Origin: VRUE01 sp036379955
GTDB lineage: Bacteria > Actinomycetota > Thermoleophilia > Solirubrobacterales > 70-9
Length of the DNA stretch: 64,000 nucleotides
Direction of reading: 5' to 3'
Assembly (NCBI GenBank): GCA_036379955.1
Contig: DASVFR010000007.1
Span: 84,091 to 148,090 of the forward strand
Shown: positions 16,140-24,440 of the stretch, one piece after another
Layout: every line of letters begins with the position of its first letter
Numbering within the stretch: the first letter of the stretch is position 1
The notes under the pieces: generated by a model
Told to the model about the DNA's origin: nothing
The model's database searches: none
The model's input: the letters and a program-made list of their open reading frames with translations, nothing else
Made by a program: the position numbers and the translations under genes

Positions 16140-16982
16140 ATGCAGACGATCCTCGCCCCCGCCAAGCTCAACCTCTGCCTCTACTTGGGGGAGTCCCGCG
16201 AGGACGGCCTGCACGAGCTCTGCTCGCTATTCGAGCCGCTCGGGCTCGCCGACCGGATCGAGGTGAGCGAGGCCGAGCACGACGAGGTCCTCTGCCCCAG
16301 GGTCGAGGGCGAGAACCTGGCGACTCGTGCCCTCGCGGCCCTGCGCGCGGCGGGCTGGGAGCGCCCGCCGCTGCGGATCGAGATCGAGAAGCGGATCCCG
16401 GTCGCCGCCGGCCTCGGCGGCGGCAGCGCCGACGCCGCCGCGGTGCTGCGCCTGGCGGCGGGCGAGGTCGCCGAGCTGGAGGAGATCGCCGCCGGGCTCG
16501 GTGCCGACGTCCCCTCGCAGCTGACGCCCGCCCTGGCCCTCGTGCGCGGCGCGGGCGAGCGGGTCGAGCGGCTCCCCGAGCCGGCTCCGCACGCCGTCGT
16601 CCTCCTCCCCGACGGCGGTGGTCTGAGCACCGCCGAGGTCTTCGCCGAGGCCGACCGGCTGGCTCTCGGGCGCCCGGCGGAGGAGCTCGACGAGCTGGCC
16701 GGGAGGCTGCGCGCCGCGGCCGACGCCGGCACCTCGCCGCTCGACTACCCCGAGCTGCTCGTCAACGACCTCGAGCCCGCCGCGATCTCGCTGCGGCCGC
16801 GGATCGGCGAGGCGCTCGAGCTGCTGCGCGGGGCGGGCGCCTCGAAGGCGCTGCTCACGGGCTCCGGCCCGACCGCGTTCGGCCTCTTTGCCGACCTTGG
16901 CGCGGCCCGCGAGGCGGCCGAGCGTCTCGACCGCGACGACGCGATCGTCTGCGAGGCAGGGGCGGCGGAGGTGTGGGGATGA
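16140..16982 (+). CDS. ispE: 4-diphosphocytidyl-2-C-methyl-D-erythritol kinase
   Basis: 280 residues from ATG 16140. GHMP kinase: APAKLNLCLYLGE at the N-terminus, the ATP loop PVAAGLGGGSADAAAV (about residues 86-101), and the C-terminal LTGSGPTAFGLF. It phosphorylates CDP-methylerythritol in the non-mevalonate isoprenoid pathway, supplying quinones and polyprenyl carriers used by the cell-wall genes nearby. The stop overlaps the next start (ATGA). Confidence 0.94.
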   Translation: MQTILAPAKLNLCLYLGESREDGLHELCSLFEPLGLADRIEVSEAEHDEVLCPRVEGENLATRALAALRAAGWERPPLRIEIEKRIPVAAGLGGGSADAAAVLRLAAGEVAELEEIAAGLGADVPSQLTPALALVRGAGERVERLPEPAPHAVVLLPDGGGLSTAEVFAEADRLALGRPAEELDELAGRLRAAADAGTSPLDYPELLVNDLEPAAISLRPRIGEALELLRGAGASKALLTGSGPTAFGLFADLGAAREAAERLDRDDAIVCEAGAAEVWG

Positions 16983-18508
16983 AGCTGCCTGGGGAGGGAG
17001 GAGGCAACCGCAAACGGCTGCTGATCGCGGCCGTCGTGGCGGCGGTCGCCGTCGGCTACTACTTCATCGGGCGCGAGATCGGTCACGTCGACCTGCAGGC
17101 CCTGCTCGAAGACGTCTCCGAAACGCTCGGTGCCTGGACCTACCTGCTGGTCGGCCTCTTCGCCTTCGCCGAGACCGGGGCCTTCGTCGGCCTCGTCGTC
17201 CCCGGCGAGACCGTGATGCTGCTCGGCGGCGCCGTCGCCGGCCAGGGCGCTATCGACATCTACCTGCTGATCGGGATCGCCTGGTTCGCCGCCTGGCTCG
17301 GCGACACGACCAGCTTCTTCATCGGTCGCCGGCTTGGCCGCGAGTTCGTGCTCAGGCACGGGCCGCGGGTCGGCATCGGCCACGAGCGCTTCGAAAAGGT
17401 CGAGGCCTATTTCGACCGGCACGGCGGCAAGACGATCTTCATCGGCCGCTTCGTCAGCCTGGTGCGCGCCTTCGCGCCCTTCATCGCCGGCAGCTCGGGA
17501 ATGCGCTACCGCGCCTTCGTCCCCTACAGCATCCTCGGCACCGGGCTCTGGGCGAGCGCCCACATCCTGGTCGGCTACTTCTTCTCGCGCAGCATCGAGA
17601 GCGCCGCCAAGTACGCGGGCCGCGGAGCCTTCCTGCTGGCGAGCACGATCGTCGCCGTCGTGGTGGTCGTCGTGGTAGTCAGGCGCCTGAGGGTGGAGGA
17701 GAACCGGCGCGCGATCGTCGCCTGGCTGGATCGGCACGCCGCGACCCGCTGGCTGGTCGATCTCGCCCGTCGCTTCCGGCCGCAGCTGCTCTTCCTCTGG
17801 GGGCGGGTCACCCCGGGGGGTACCTTCGGGCTCGAGTTCACCTCACTGATGGCGATCCTCGCCGTCTCCGGCTTCGTCCTCGTCGGCTACACGGTCGTGA
17901 TCGGCGGCAACCCGGGGCCGACGCCGGGCGACACGACCGCGATCGAAATCGCCGAACGGCTCGACGCCGGCTGGCTCGTCGACTTCGCCAAGCTCTTCAC
18001 CCACCTCGGCTCGTTCGCGGTCGTCGGCCCGCTCGCCTTCGTCTGCGCGGCGCTGCTCGCCGCCCGCCGTCGCTGGGCCGAGCTCTGGGTCCTGGTCGCG
18101 GGCATGACGCTGATCTACCTCGGCGTGCACGAGCTCAAGGCGATCGTCGACCGGCCGCGGCCCGACGGCGGCCTGGTCGACGTCTCGGGCTCCTCCTTCC
18201 CCAGTGCCCATGCCGCCTACTCGACCTTCTACGTCTGGCTGGCGGTGACGATCGTGATGCGGCTGCGGCCGGGGATGGCGCGCGGCGCGCTCGTGATATC
18301 GGTCGGGATCGCGTTGACGGCCCTGATCGGCCTCTCCCGCGTCTACCTCAGCGTCCACTACCTGAGCGACGTCAGCGCCGGCTGGGCGCTGGGCGCCGCC
18401 TCCTTCTCGCTCTGCGCGGCCGTCGCCCTCGTCATCGTCACCGTGCGTCAGAATGGCCTTGATGGGCGGCCCCCCGATCCTGCTGGCGTTGGAGAAGATC
18501 GAAGATGA
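16979..18508 (+). CDS. DedA (SNARE-associated) - PAP2 phosphatase fusion membrane protein
   Basis: 509 residues. Residues about 45-215 form a DedA domain: FAETGAFVGLVVPGETVMLL and GRFVSLVRAFAPFIAGSSGM, with the conserved Glu and Arg residues of DedA flippases. Residues about 285-490 form a PAP2 acid phosphatase: KAIVDRPRP, SGSSFPSAHAAYS and SRVYLSVHYLSDV are the three phosphatase signature motifs. Around ten membrane segments are present. DedA proteins recycle undecaprenyl phosphate across the membrane and PAP2 enzymes hydrolyse undecaprenyl pyrophosphate, so the fusion could couple dephosphorylation to flipping of the carrier (inference). The start ATG 16979 overlaps the ispE stop, the pathway that builds the carrier. 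Confidence 0.88.
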   Translation: MKLPGEGGGNRKRLLIAAVVAAVAVGYYFIGREIGHVDLQALLEDVSETLGAWTYLLVGLFAFAETGAFVGLVVPGETVMLLGGAVAGQGAIDIYLLIGIAWFAAWLGDTTSFFIGRRLGREFVLRHGPRVGIGHERFEKVEAYFDRHGGKTIFIGRFVSLVRAFAPFIAGSSGMRYRAFVPYSILGTGLWASAHILVGYFFSRSIESAAKYAGRGAFLLASTIVAVVVVVVVVRRLRVEENRRAIVAWLDRHAATRWLVDLARRFRPQLLFLWGRVTPGGTFGLEFTSLMAILAVSGFVLVGYTVVIGGNPGPTPGDTTAIEIAERLDAGWLVDFAKLFTHLGSFAVVGPLAFVCAALLAARRRWAELWVLVAGMTLIYLGVHELKAIVDRPRPDGGLVDVSGSSFPSAHAAYSTFYVWLAVTIVMRLRPGMARGALVISVGIALTALIGLSRVYLSVHYLSDVSAGWALGAASFSLCAAVALVIVTVRQNGLDGRPPDPAGVGEDRR

Positions 18509-18728
18509 GTACCTGCTGTTCGGCGTGGCCGGGCTGATCGCGCTCGCCACCTTCGTCGTCCTCATCCTCGTGCCCGCCGTCGGTGCCTACGGGAGGCTGT
18601 GGGAGAAGGCCGCCGCCGGCGTGCTCTCGGTCTTCGTCTTCGCCGCCCTGGTGCTGGTCGGCGTCGTCGCCGGGCTCCTCGTCGTCTACTACTACAACGA
18701 CATCTCCCAGCTGCTCGGCGCCTCTTAA
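18453..18728 (+). CDS. Small membrane protein of unknown function
   Basis: Up to 91 residues with two membrane segments: FGVAGLIALATFVVLILVPA and VLSVFVFAALVLVGVVAGLL. It ends YYYNDISQLLGAS. ATG 18453 would overlap the DedA-PAP2 gene by 56 nt; TTG 18489 is an alternative start. Same strand and tight spacing make it part of the ispE operon. No family recognised. Confidence 0.6.
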   Translation: MALMGGPPILLALEKIEDEYLLFGVAGLIALATFVVLILVPAVGAYGRLWEKAAAGVLSVFVFAALVLVGVVAGLLVVYYYNDISQLLGAS

Positions 18729-18741
18729 CGGCGACGCTGGG

Positions 18742-18747
18742 GATAAT
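18742..18747 (+). promoter_or_regulatory. -10 hexamer of the PucR-like regulator, leaderless geometry
   Basis: GATAAT, then 6 nt, then ATG 18754. Confidence 0.55.
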
Positions 18748-18753
18748 GGGCCG

Positions 18754-19989
18754 ATGCCAGCGGCCTCGAAAGGTCAGAAAAAGCCTGCAAAGAAGGAGAG
18801 CGCCGGCACGCTTGACGCGCTCTCCGAAACGGTCGAGTCGGGCGCCGGCCTGCCCGCTGTGGCGCGGGCGGCAGCGCGGGTTCTGGGCGCAAGCGTTGCC
18901 CTGATCGACCGCTCCAGCGCCGTCCTCGCGGTCGCTGGCGCCTCTCCCGACCAGGAGCGCAAGCTGCTTGCCGGAGGGGAGGGCGTGACGCGGGTCGAAC
19001 TGCGCGTCGCCGACGCGGCGGTCGGCGAGTTGCGCTATCGCGCCGCCGCCCCGCCCGAGCCGGCGATCGCCCGCATGGTGACGACGCTGCTGGCGCTGGA
19101 GCTGGAGCGCTCGCGCTCGCCGGAGTGGGAGAGCGAGGAGGTGGCCGGCGCCTTCGTCGTCGCCGTGCTCGCCCGCGAGGTGACCGACCGACGCGACATC
19201 GAAGCCCGCGCGGCCGACCTCGGCGCCGACCTCGGCAAGGGGGCCGGCGTCCTGATCCTCCACGCGGCGCCGCGCTCGGCGCAGACGGGCGAGTGGCGCG
19301 CCCGCGTGCTGACCCTGACGCAGCGGGCGCTGCGCTCGCTCGCGCCCGGAGCGTTGGCAAGCTCCAGCGGCGAGGAGGCGGCCGAGATTGCCGCCATCGT
19401 TCCCGCCGAGGACGACGCCCGCGTCGAGCGCGCCGCGGCCGGCCTGGCGCGCGAGCTCGAGGACGGCCTCGGCGGCTTTCACCTGACGACCGGGTACAGC
19501 CGCCACGCCGCGGACCCCGTCGATCTCTACCGGGCCGGAAACGAGGCTCGCCTCGCGGTCAACGTCGGCGAGGCGGAAGGCCGCGCCCTGCTGGCTTTCG
19601 AGGAGACCGGCTCCTACCGGCTGCTGCTGCCGGCGATGAGCGAGGACCCGCGCGAGTTGGAGCGCTTCTACGCGGAGACGATCGCGCCCCTTGCCGCCTA
19701 CGACGAGCAGTACGAGACGGAGCTGGTGGCGACGGTCGAGGCCTTCCTCGACAACGACGGCAACGTCGCCGCCACCGCCAAGCAGCTCTTCACGCACCGC
19801 CACACGATCCGCTACCGGCTCGAGCGCGTGAAGGAGCTCTGCGGCCACGACGTTTCCGCCACCGAGGGCCGCGAGAAGCTCGGCCTAGGCCTGAAAACGA
19901 TGCGCGTGCTCGGCATCGCTTCGCCCCGCGGCCCGGCGCAGGAGCCGGGGTCGGAGGCGGGCAAGGTGCCGCGTTCGGCGGAGGAGTAG
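18754..19989 (+). CDS. PucR-type helix-turn-helix transcriptional regulator
   Basis: 411 residues. The start is fixed by the leaderless-type promoter and follows a lysine-rich N-terminal stretch. An N-terminal GAF-like sensor region (about residues 20-120) is followed by a central GGDEF-like CdaR region and a C-terminal HTH_30 domain: VEAFLDNDGNVAATAKQLFT then HRHTIRYRLERVKELCG. PucR/CdaR regulators control purine, sugar-acid and other catabolic genes. The regulated genes are not evident; neighbours are ispE-operon genes upstream and tRNA-Gln convergent with zero spacing. Confidence 0.88.
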   Translation: MPAASKGQKKPAKKESAGTLDALSETVESGAGLPAVARAAARVLGASVALIDRSSAVLAVAGASPDQERKLLAGGEGVTRVELRVADAAVGELRYRAAAPPEPAIARMVTTLLALELERSRSPEWESEEVAGAFVVAVLAREVTDRRDIEARAADLGADLGKGAGVLILHAAPRSAQTGEWRARVLTLTQRALRSLAPGALASSSGEEAAEIAAIVPAEDDARVERAAAGLARELEDGLGGFHLTTGYSRHAADPVDLYRAGNEARLAVNVGEAEGRALLAFEETGSYRLLLPAMSEDPRELERFYAETIAPLAAYDEQYETELVATVEAFLDNDGNVAATAKQLFTHRHTIRYRLERVKELCGHDVSATEGREKLGLGLKTMRVLGIASPRGPAQEPGSEAGKVPRSAEE

Positions 19990-20062
19990 TTCCGGGGGAA
20001 GGACTCGAACCCTCTCTTCCAAGACCAAAACTTGGCGTGCTGGCCGATTACACCACCCCGGA
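19990..20062 (-). tRNA. tRNA-Gln(TTG)
   Basis: Full cloverleaf on the minus strand. Acceptor TCCGGGG pairs with CCCCGGA, discriminator A; anticodon stem CCAAG/CTTGG with loop TTTTGGT, giving anticodon TTG. T-loop TTCGAGT. 73 nt; CCA is not encoded. Its 3' end abuts the stop codon of the convergent PucR-like gene. Confidence 0.95.
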
Positions 20063-20094
20063 TCGGTCTCCGAGACTAGCGCCGCGGAATCGAG

Positions 20095-20132
20095 TGATGG
20101 ATTCACCACCCTATGGGTGGGTCAATCGATCA
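20095..20132. repeat. 38-bp palindromic element, copy 2
   Basis: Near-perfect palindrome with core TTCACCACCC-TATG-GGTGGGTCAA at 20102-20125 and TGAT/ATCA ends, related to 6556-6593. It lies between tRNA-Gln (minus) and the DUF308 gene (plus), so it could affect either; on the minus strand it supplies a TTGACC -35-like string for the tRNA. Confidence 0.6.
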
Positions 20133-20162
20133 CTGACGCCCGATTGCGTCCGGGGGGTCGCC

Positions 20163-20168
20163 TAGGGT
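20163..20168 (+). promoter_or_regulatory. -10 hexamer of the DUF308 gene, leaderless geometry
   Basis: TAGGGT, then 6 nt, then ATG 20175. Confidence 0.5.
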
Positions 20169-20174
20169 CGTTTC

Positions 20175-20747
20175 ATGGAGATGAGCGCAGCGCGGATGGA
20201 CCCGGAGGTTCGCGAGGGGCTGCGGCGGGCCTGGAAGGAGCTGATGACGATCGGCGTGCTCGCGATCGTGCTCGGCGTCGTGGCGATCGTCGTGCCTGCG
20301 GTGGCGGCGGTCGGCACCGCGATCTTCATCGGCATCATCCTGATCGTCGCCGGCATGTTCCTCACCGCGGCGGCATTCATGGCGCCCTCGATCGGCAGCC
20401 TGATCGTGCGCCTGCTCTGGGCGCTGCTGACCGTGGTCGTCGGCGTCTGGCTGCTGGCCGAACCGCACAAGGGCGCGGTCAGTCTCACCCTCCTGCTCGG
20501 CATCTACTTCCTGCTGATGGGCGTCACCCGGATCGCCGTCGCGATCGCCGGTCGGGGCCGCGAAGGCGCGGGCATCCTCGGCCTCAGCGGCGTCGCCGGC
20601 CTCCTGATCGGCATCCTCGTCCTCGCCAAGTTCCCCAGCAGCGCCGACTGGGCGATCGGCCTCCTAGTCGGCATCGACCTGATCTTCGCCGGCTGGATGC
20701 TGACTTCCGTCGCCATGGTCGGCAAAGAGCTGGCTAAGGCTGACTGA
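20175..20747 (+). CDS. HdeD/DUF308 family membrane protein
   Basis: 190 residues with six membrane segments in three hairpins, each with a Gly-rich turn, for example MTIGVLAIVLGVVAIVVPAV, GIILIVAGMFLTAAAFMA and LLGIYFLLMGVTRIAVAI. The pattern of two-helix repeats containing GI.LI..G matches DUF308 (HdeD), an acid-stress-related membrane family in E. coli; the molecular function is unknown. A palindrome at 20095-20132 and a leaderless-type promoter precede it. Confidence 0.85.
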   Translation: MEMSAARMDPEVREGLRRAWKELMTIGVLAIVLGVVAIVVPAVAAVGTAIFIGIILIVAGMFLTAAAFMAPSIGSLIVRLLWALLTVVVGVWLLAEPHKGAVSLTLLLGIYFLLMGVTRIAVAIAGRGREGAGILGLSGVAGLLIGILVLAKFPSSADWAIGLLVGIDLIFAGWMLTSVAMVGKELAKAD

Positions 20748-20769
20748 GGGCGTTACCGCGCGCGGGTCC

Positions 20770-20893
20770 TGGCGTGGGGTGGGGTGTCCGGCTCCGCGCT
20801 GGGTTTTTCGCCTGGAGAGTCTCCGATTCGCTTGAAGGTCAGTTGGGCGAAAAACGGACGCCGCGCTGCGCCGGACACCCCACCCCCACGCCA
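20770..20893. repeat. Long imperfect inverted repeat, about 45-bp arms
   Basis: The outer arms TGGCGTGGGGTGGGGTGTCC and GGACACCCCACCCCCACGCC pair apart from one extra base. The pairing continues inward through GCGC-rich stretches to TTTTTCGCC (20804-20812) and GGCGAAAAA, with a loop of about 35 nt. It would form a long hairpin in RNA or a cruciform in DNA. Confidence 0.7.
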
Positions 20894-21035
20894 CCCGCGC
20901 GAGATGCGCTCAGAACAAGCCCGAAAAAAGCTATTGAGCCCGAGACGAGCGCATGCGCTCCAACATGTCGGCTCAAGCTAGCTCCAAGGAATCTCGGCCG
21001 ATCGCGTCTGATCAAGCTCAACCGAAAGCGCCTCC

Positions 21036-21125
21036 TCCCGCGGGTGGCGCCGTAGGGGGAACCGCCCTGAGGAAGCTTTAGCTACCGGAAGGGCGGTGGG
21101 CCCCTGCGGCGACAGGACCCGCGGG
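21036..21125 (-). repeat. 90-bp dispersed hairpin element, intergenic copy
   Basis: The reverse complement matches 52738-52830 with 5 substitutions and 3 one-base indels over about 90 columns (about 91 percent). It is itself an imperfect inverted repeat: CGCCGTAGGGGGAACCGCCC pairs with AGGGCGGTGGGCCCCTGCGG around an AGCTTTAGCT-containing loop. Confidence 0.75.
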
Positions 21126-21180
21126 CTGGGTGCTGTACGCCCAGCAAGCGGAAGGGTGCCCCTCCCTCTCCCAACCCCAC

Positions 21181-21186
21181 TACGAT
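21181..21186 (+). promoter_or_regulatory. -10 hexamer of glmU, leaderless geometry
   Basis: TACGAT, then 6 nt, then GTG 21193. Confidence 0.5.
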
Positions 21187-21192
21187 CAACCC

Positions 21193-22584
21193 GTGGAGTC
21201 TCCCCTTGTGCTCGTAATGGCGGCGGGCGAGGGCACGCGAATGCGCTCGTCGACGCCGAAGATGCTTCATCCGGTCTGCGGCCGCCCGATGGTCGCCTGG
21301 CCGATCGCCGCTGCTCGCGAGGCCGGGGCGGGGCGCGTGGCGGCGATCGTTTCGCCGAACCAGGACGTCGTCGCGGGCCTGTCGGAGGACGTCGAGACCG
21401 TCGTCCAGCCCGAGCCCGACGGCACCGGCGGGGCGGTGCGCGCGGCGCTGCCGCTGATCGAAGGGGCCGAGACGGTGCTCGTCCTTTCAGGCGACGTGCC
21501 GCTGATCTCGGCCGAGACTATCTCGGGATTGCTCGCCGCCCACGAGTCCTCGGGCGCTGCGGCGACGATGCTGACGATCGAGCTCGAGGACCCGGCGTCC
21601 TACGGCCGCGTCGTCCGCGACGCGTCGGGCGAGGTCGAGCGAGTGGTCGAGGCGAAGACCGCTGGCGACGCGACCTCCGAGCAGCTCGCGATTCGCGAGA
21701 TCAACGCCGGTACCTACGTCTTCGCTGCCGAGCAGTTGACCGCGGCCCTCGCCGGGCTCTCCAACGACAACGCCCAGGGCGAGTACTACCTCCCCGACGT
21801 GCTGCCGGCGCTGCGCGCCGCCGGCCACTCGGTCGCCGCCCACCTCACCGACGACCTCGCCGTGACGATGGGCGTCAACGACCGCGTCGACCTCGCCGCG
21901 GTCGAGGTCGAGGGGCGCCGTCGCATCCTTGAGCGTCACATGCTCGCCGGCGTGACCGTTGTCGACCCGGCCTCGACCTGGATCGACGCCGACGTCGAGA
22001 TCGCCGCCGACGCCCGGATCGAGCCCGGCACGAGCCTGCGCGGCCGTACCGCCATCGGCTCCGGCTGCACGGTCGGACCGCTCAGCACCCTGACCGACAC
22101 GATCCTCGGCTCGGACGTCTCCGTCCCCCACTCCTTCCTGGTCGAGTGCGAAGTCGCCGACGGGGCCGCGGTCGGCCCCTTCGCCCGCCTGCGCCCGGGA
22201 GCAAAGCTCGAGGCCGGCGCCAAGGTCGGCGGGTTCGTCGAGATCAAGAACTCGCGGATCGGCGAGGGCGCCAAGGTGCCCCACCTCGCCTACGTCGGCG
22301 ACGCTGAGGTCGGCGCCGGCAGCAACCTCGGCGCGGGCACGATCACCGCCAACTACGACGGTTTCCGCAAGAACCGGACAACGATCGGCGCCAACGTCCG
22401 CGTCGGCGTTGACACGATGCTGATCGCGCCTGTACAAGTCGGCGACGGGGCCTACACTGGCGCCGGAGCGGTGATCAAGAGCGACGTCCCCGAGGGCGCG
22501 CTCGCGGTCAGCGAGAACGAGCAGAGGAACATCGAGGGCTTCGCCGACCGCAAGGCGGCGCAGATGAAAGAGGAGCGACGTTGA
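21193..22584 (+). CDS. glmU: Bifunctional UDP-GlcNAc pyrophosphorylase / GlcN-1-P acetyltransferase
   Basis: 463 residues from GTG 21193. The N-terminal uridyltransferase has LVLVMAAGEGTRMRSSTPKM and LVLSGDVPLI. The C-terminal left-handed beta-helix has hexapeptide repeats, with catalytic His in KVPHLAYVGDAEVG and the acetyl-CoA region GAGTITANYDG. It makes UDP-GlcNAc for peptidoglycan. The start is chosen on the leaderless-type promoter and on domain length; an upstream ATG at 21130 would read through the promoter and part of the gap. It overlaps prs by 4 nt (TTGA), the standard actinobacterial glmU-prs pair. Confidence 0.96.
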   Translation: MESPLVLVMAAGEGTRMRSSTPKMLHPVCGRPMVAWPIAAAREAGAGRVAAIVSPNQDVVAGLSEDVETVVQPEPDGTGGAVRAALPLIEGAETVLVLSGDVPLISAETISGLLAAHESSGAAATMLTIELEDPASYGRVVRDASGEVERVVEAKTAGDATSEQLAIREINAGTYVFAAEQLTAALAGLSNDNAQGEYYLPDVLPALRAAGHSVAAHLTDDLAVTMGVNDRVDLAAVEVEGRRRILERHMLAGVTVVDPASTWIDADVEIAADARIEPGTSLRGRTAIGSGCTVGPLSTLTDTILGSDVSVPHSFLVECEVADGAAVGPFARLRPGAKLEAGAKVGGFVEIKNSRIGEGAKVPHLAYVGDAEVGAGSNLGAGTITANYDGFRKNRTTIGANVRVGVDTMLIAPVQVGDGAYTGAGAVIKSDVPEGALAVSENEQRNIEGFADRKAAQMKEERR

Positions 22585-23612
22585 GCACGATCGAGGAGCG
22601 TCCGCAGGCGGCGGTCGCGAGCGCCATCACCCACGACTACTCGAAGCGGCTGATGGTCTTCGGCGGGCGCAGCTCGATGGAGCTGGCGGCCAAGGTCGCC
22701 GGCAAGCTCGAAGTCGACCTCGGCCAGGCGACGCTGAAGACCTTCGCCGACGGCGAGGTCTACTGCCGCTACGAGGAGTCGATCCGCGGTGCCGACGTCT
22801 TCCTCGTCCAGTCGACTTGCGCCAACGAGCAGGAAGGGATGACCCCGAACGACGCGCTGATGGAGCTGCTGGTGATGATCGACGCCGCCCAGGGCGCCTC
22901 CGCCCACCGGATCATCGCCGTCCTCCCCTGGTACGGCTACGCGCGCCAGGACAAGAAGTCGGCGCCGCGCGAGCCGATCTCGGCCCGCATCGTCGCCAAG
23001 TGCCTGGAGGGGGTCGGAGTCGACCGCGTCCTCACCATGGACCTTCACGCCGGGCAGGTGCAGGGGTTCTTCCACGTGCCGGTCGATCACATGACGGCGA
23101 TGCCGATGCTGACCCAGTGGTTCGCCGACCAGTACCCGGCCGAGGACCTGGTCATCGTCTCCCCGGACGCCGGTCGGGTGAAGACGGCCCGCAACTTCGC
23201 CCGCCGCATCGGCACTCACTGGGCGGTAATGGAGAAGGAGCGCCCCGCCCAGGCGGTCGCCGAGATCGGTTACGTCGTCGGCGACGTCAAGGGCAAGACC
23301 GCGGTCCTCGTCGACGACATGATCGCCACCGCGGGCACGCTCTGCGCCGCCGCTCAGGCCGTGCTCGACGAAGGCGCCGCGCGAGTGATCGCCTGCGCCA
23401 CCCACGGCGTCTTCTCCGGGTCGGCCTATGAACGGCTCGCCGGCTCCGCGATCGAGCAGATCGTCGTCACCGACACGATCCCCCTGCGCCCGGACCCGCC
23501 CGACAGCATCACCGTGCTCTCGACGGCGGGGACCTTCGCCGACTCGATCCGTCGTATCTTCACCGACGACTCGGTCTCCGAGATCTTCGCCGGCGAGAAT
23601 CAGCTCTTCTGA
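22581..23612 (+). CDS. prs: Ribose-phosphate pyrophosphokinase
   Basis: 343 residues from TTG 22581. It makes PRPP from ribose 5-phosphate and ATP for nucleotide, His and Trp synthesis. Family signatures: FADGEVYCRYEESIRGADVF, the catalytic flexible loop WYGYARQDKKSAPREP, TMDLHAGQVQGFF, and the PRPP loop VLVDDMIATAGTLC. A short N-terminal extension (STIEERPQAAVASAITHD) precedes the core, as in many actinobacteria. The stop overlaps the GDPD start (TGATG). Confidence 0.96.
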   Translation: MSTIEERPQAAVASAITHDYSKRLMVFGGRSSMELAAKVAGKLEVDLGQATLKTFADGEVYCRYEESIRGADVFLVQSTCANEQEGMTPNDALMELLVMIDAAQGASAHRIIAVLPWYGYARQDKKSAPREPISARIVAKCLEGVGVDRVLTMDLHAGQVQGFFHVPVDHMTAMPMLTQWFADQYPAEDLVIVSPDAGRVKTARNFARRIGTHWAVMEKERPAQAVAEIGYVVGDVKGKTAVLVDDMIATAGTLCAAAQAVLDEGAARVIACATHGVFSGSAYERLAGSAIEQIVVTDTIPLRPDPPDSITVLSTAGTFADSIRRIFTDDSVSEIFAGENQLF

Positions 23613-24361
23613 TGCCCGACGGTCTGCGGCTGGTCGGCCACAAGGGCGCCGACCTGATCGCTCCCGGTAACACGATCGAGAGCTTCCACGCCGCGGTCGA
23701 GGCGGGGGTCGACACGATCGAGCTCGACACGATCTGGCTGCGCGATGCGCACCTGCCACTGGAGGAGCGAGCCCCCCTGGTGGTTGCCCACGACTGGCAC
23801 GACGCCGAGCGCCGCACCCCGCTGGCCCTGACCGAGGCGCTCGATACTTTCCTCGAGCCGCCGCTCGACCGGGTTGAGATCGACGTCGACATCAAGCTGC
23901 CCGGCCGCGAGGAGGAGATCGTCACGGCCCTGCGCGAGCGCGACCTGATCGAGCGGGCGATGGTCTCGACCATGGAGCTGTACTCGCTCGGCCGCATCCT
24001 CGAGCTGGAGCCGAAGCTGCGCCGCGGCTGGACCTATCCCAAGGTGACCAAGGACTGGACCTCGAAGCGCTGGGCGAAGGCGCCGACGCTCGCGGCCCTG
24101 GTGGCGATGCGCCAGCGCCTGCCCGGCCTTGCCGCCGAGAGGCTGCCCAAGCTCGGCGTCGCGTCGATGTGGGTCTACCACCCCCTAGTCAGCCGCCGCC
24201 TGGCCCGCATCGCCGAGCTCGCCGGAGTCGAGCTGATCGCCTGGACCGTCGACGACCTCTCCCGCATGCGCAAGCTCGCCGCCGCCGGCGTCCACGGCCT
24301 GGTGAGCAACGACCCCCGCCTCTTCGCCAAGCTGAGCGAGACCCAGCAGGTCTCTCCTTAG
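23612..24361 (+). CDS. Glycerophosphodiester phosphodiesterase family protein
   Basis: 249 residues. GDPD TIM barrel: LVGHKGADLIAPGNTIESF at the N-terminus (the usual H-R-G and E-N-T motifs appear as HKG and GNT), GVDTIELDT with metal ligands, AHDWHD, and VDIKL. Late barrel motif ELIAWTVDDLSRM then GVHGLVSNDPRLF. It likely hydrolyses glycerophosphodiesters to glycerol 3-phosphate and an alcohol, from the cytoplasm since no signal peptide is present. Translationally coupled to prs, which is not the usual partner. A palindromic repeat follows 25 nt after the stop. Confidence 0.88.
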   Translation: MPDGLRLVGHKGADLIAPGNTIESFHAAVEAGVDTIELDTIWLRDAHLPLEERAPLVVAHDWHDAERRTPLALTEALDTFLEPPLDRVEIDVDIKLPGREEEIVTALRERDLIERAMVSTMELYSLGRILELEPKLRRGWTYPKVTKDWTSKRWAKAPTLAALVAMRQRLPGLAAERLPKLGVASMWVYHPLVSRRLARIAELAGVELIAWTVDDLSRMRKLAAAGVHGLVSNDPRLFAKLSETQQVSP

Positions 24362-24386
24362 CCAGGCCTTCACCAACCCTGCTCCG

Positions 24387-24433
24387 TTCCGGTGCGCCTT
24401 TTGTGGTTATGGCCCGTAAAAGGCGCACCGGAA
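24387..24433. repeat. 47-bp palindromic repeat (REP-like), copy 2
   Basis: Perfect 16-bp stem TTCCGGTGCGCCTTTT / AAAAGGCGCACCGGAA, loop GTGGTTATGGCCCGT. The loop is the near-identical reverse complement of the loop of copy 3, so copies 2 and 3 are in inverted orientation on either side of the DUF559 gene. Confidence 0.85.
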
Positions 24434-24440
24434 GCAGGAG

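Larger units (their letters stand above)
20748..21192. other. Gene-free gap with two kinds of palindromic repeat
   Basis: No convincing gene in 445 bp between the DUF308 gene and glmU. It holds a long imperfect inverted repeat (20770-20893) and a 90-bp dispersed element (about 21036-21125), described separately. The intervening 20894-21035 shows nothing recognisable. Confidence 0.6.
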
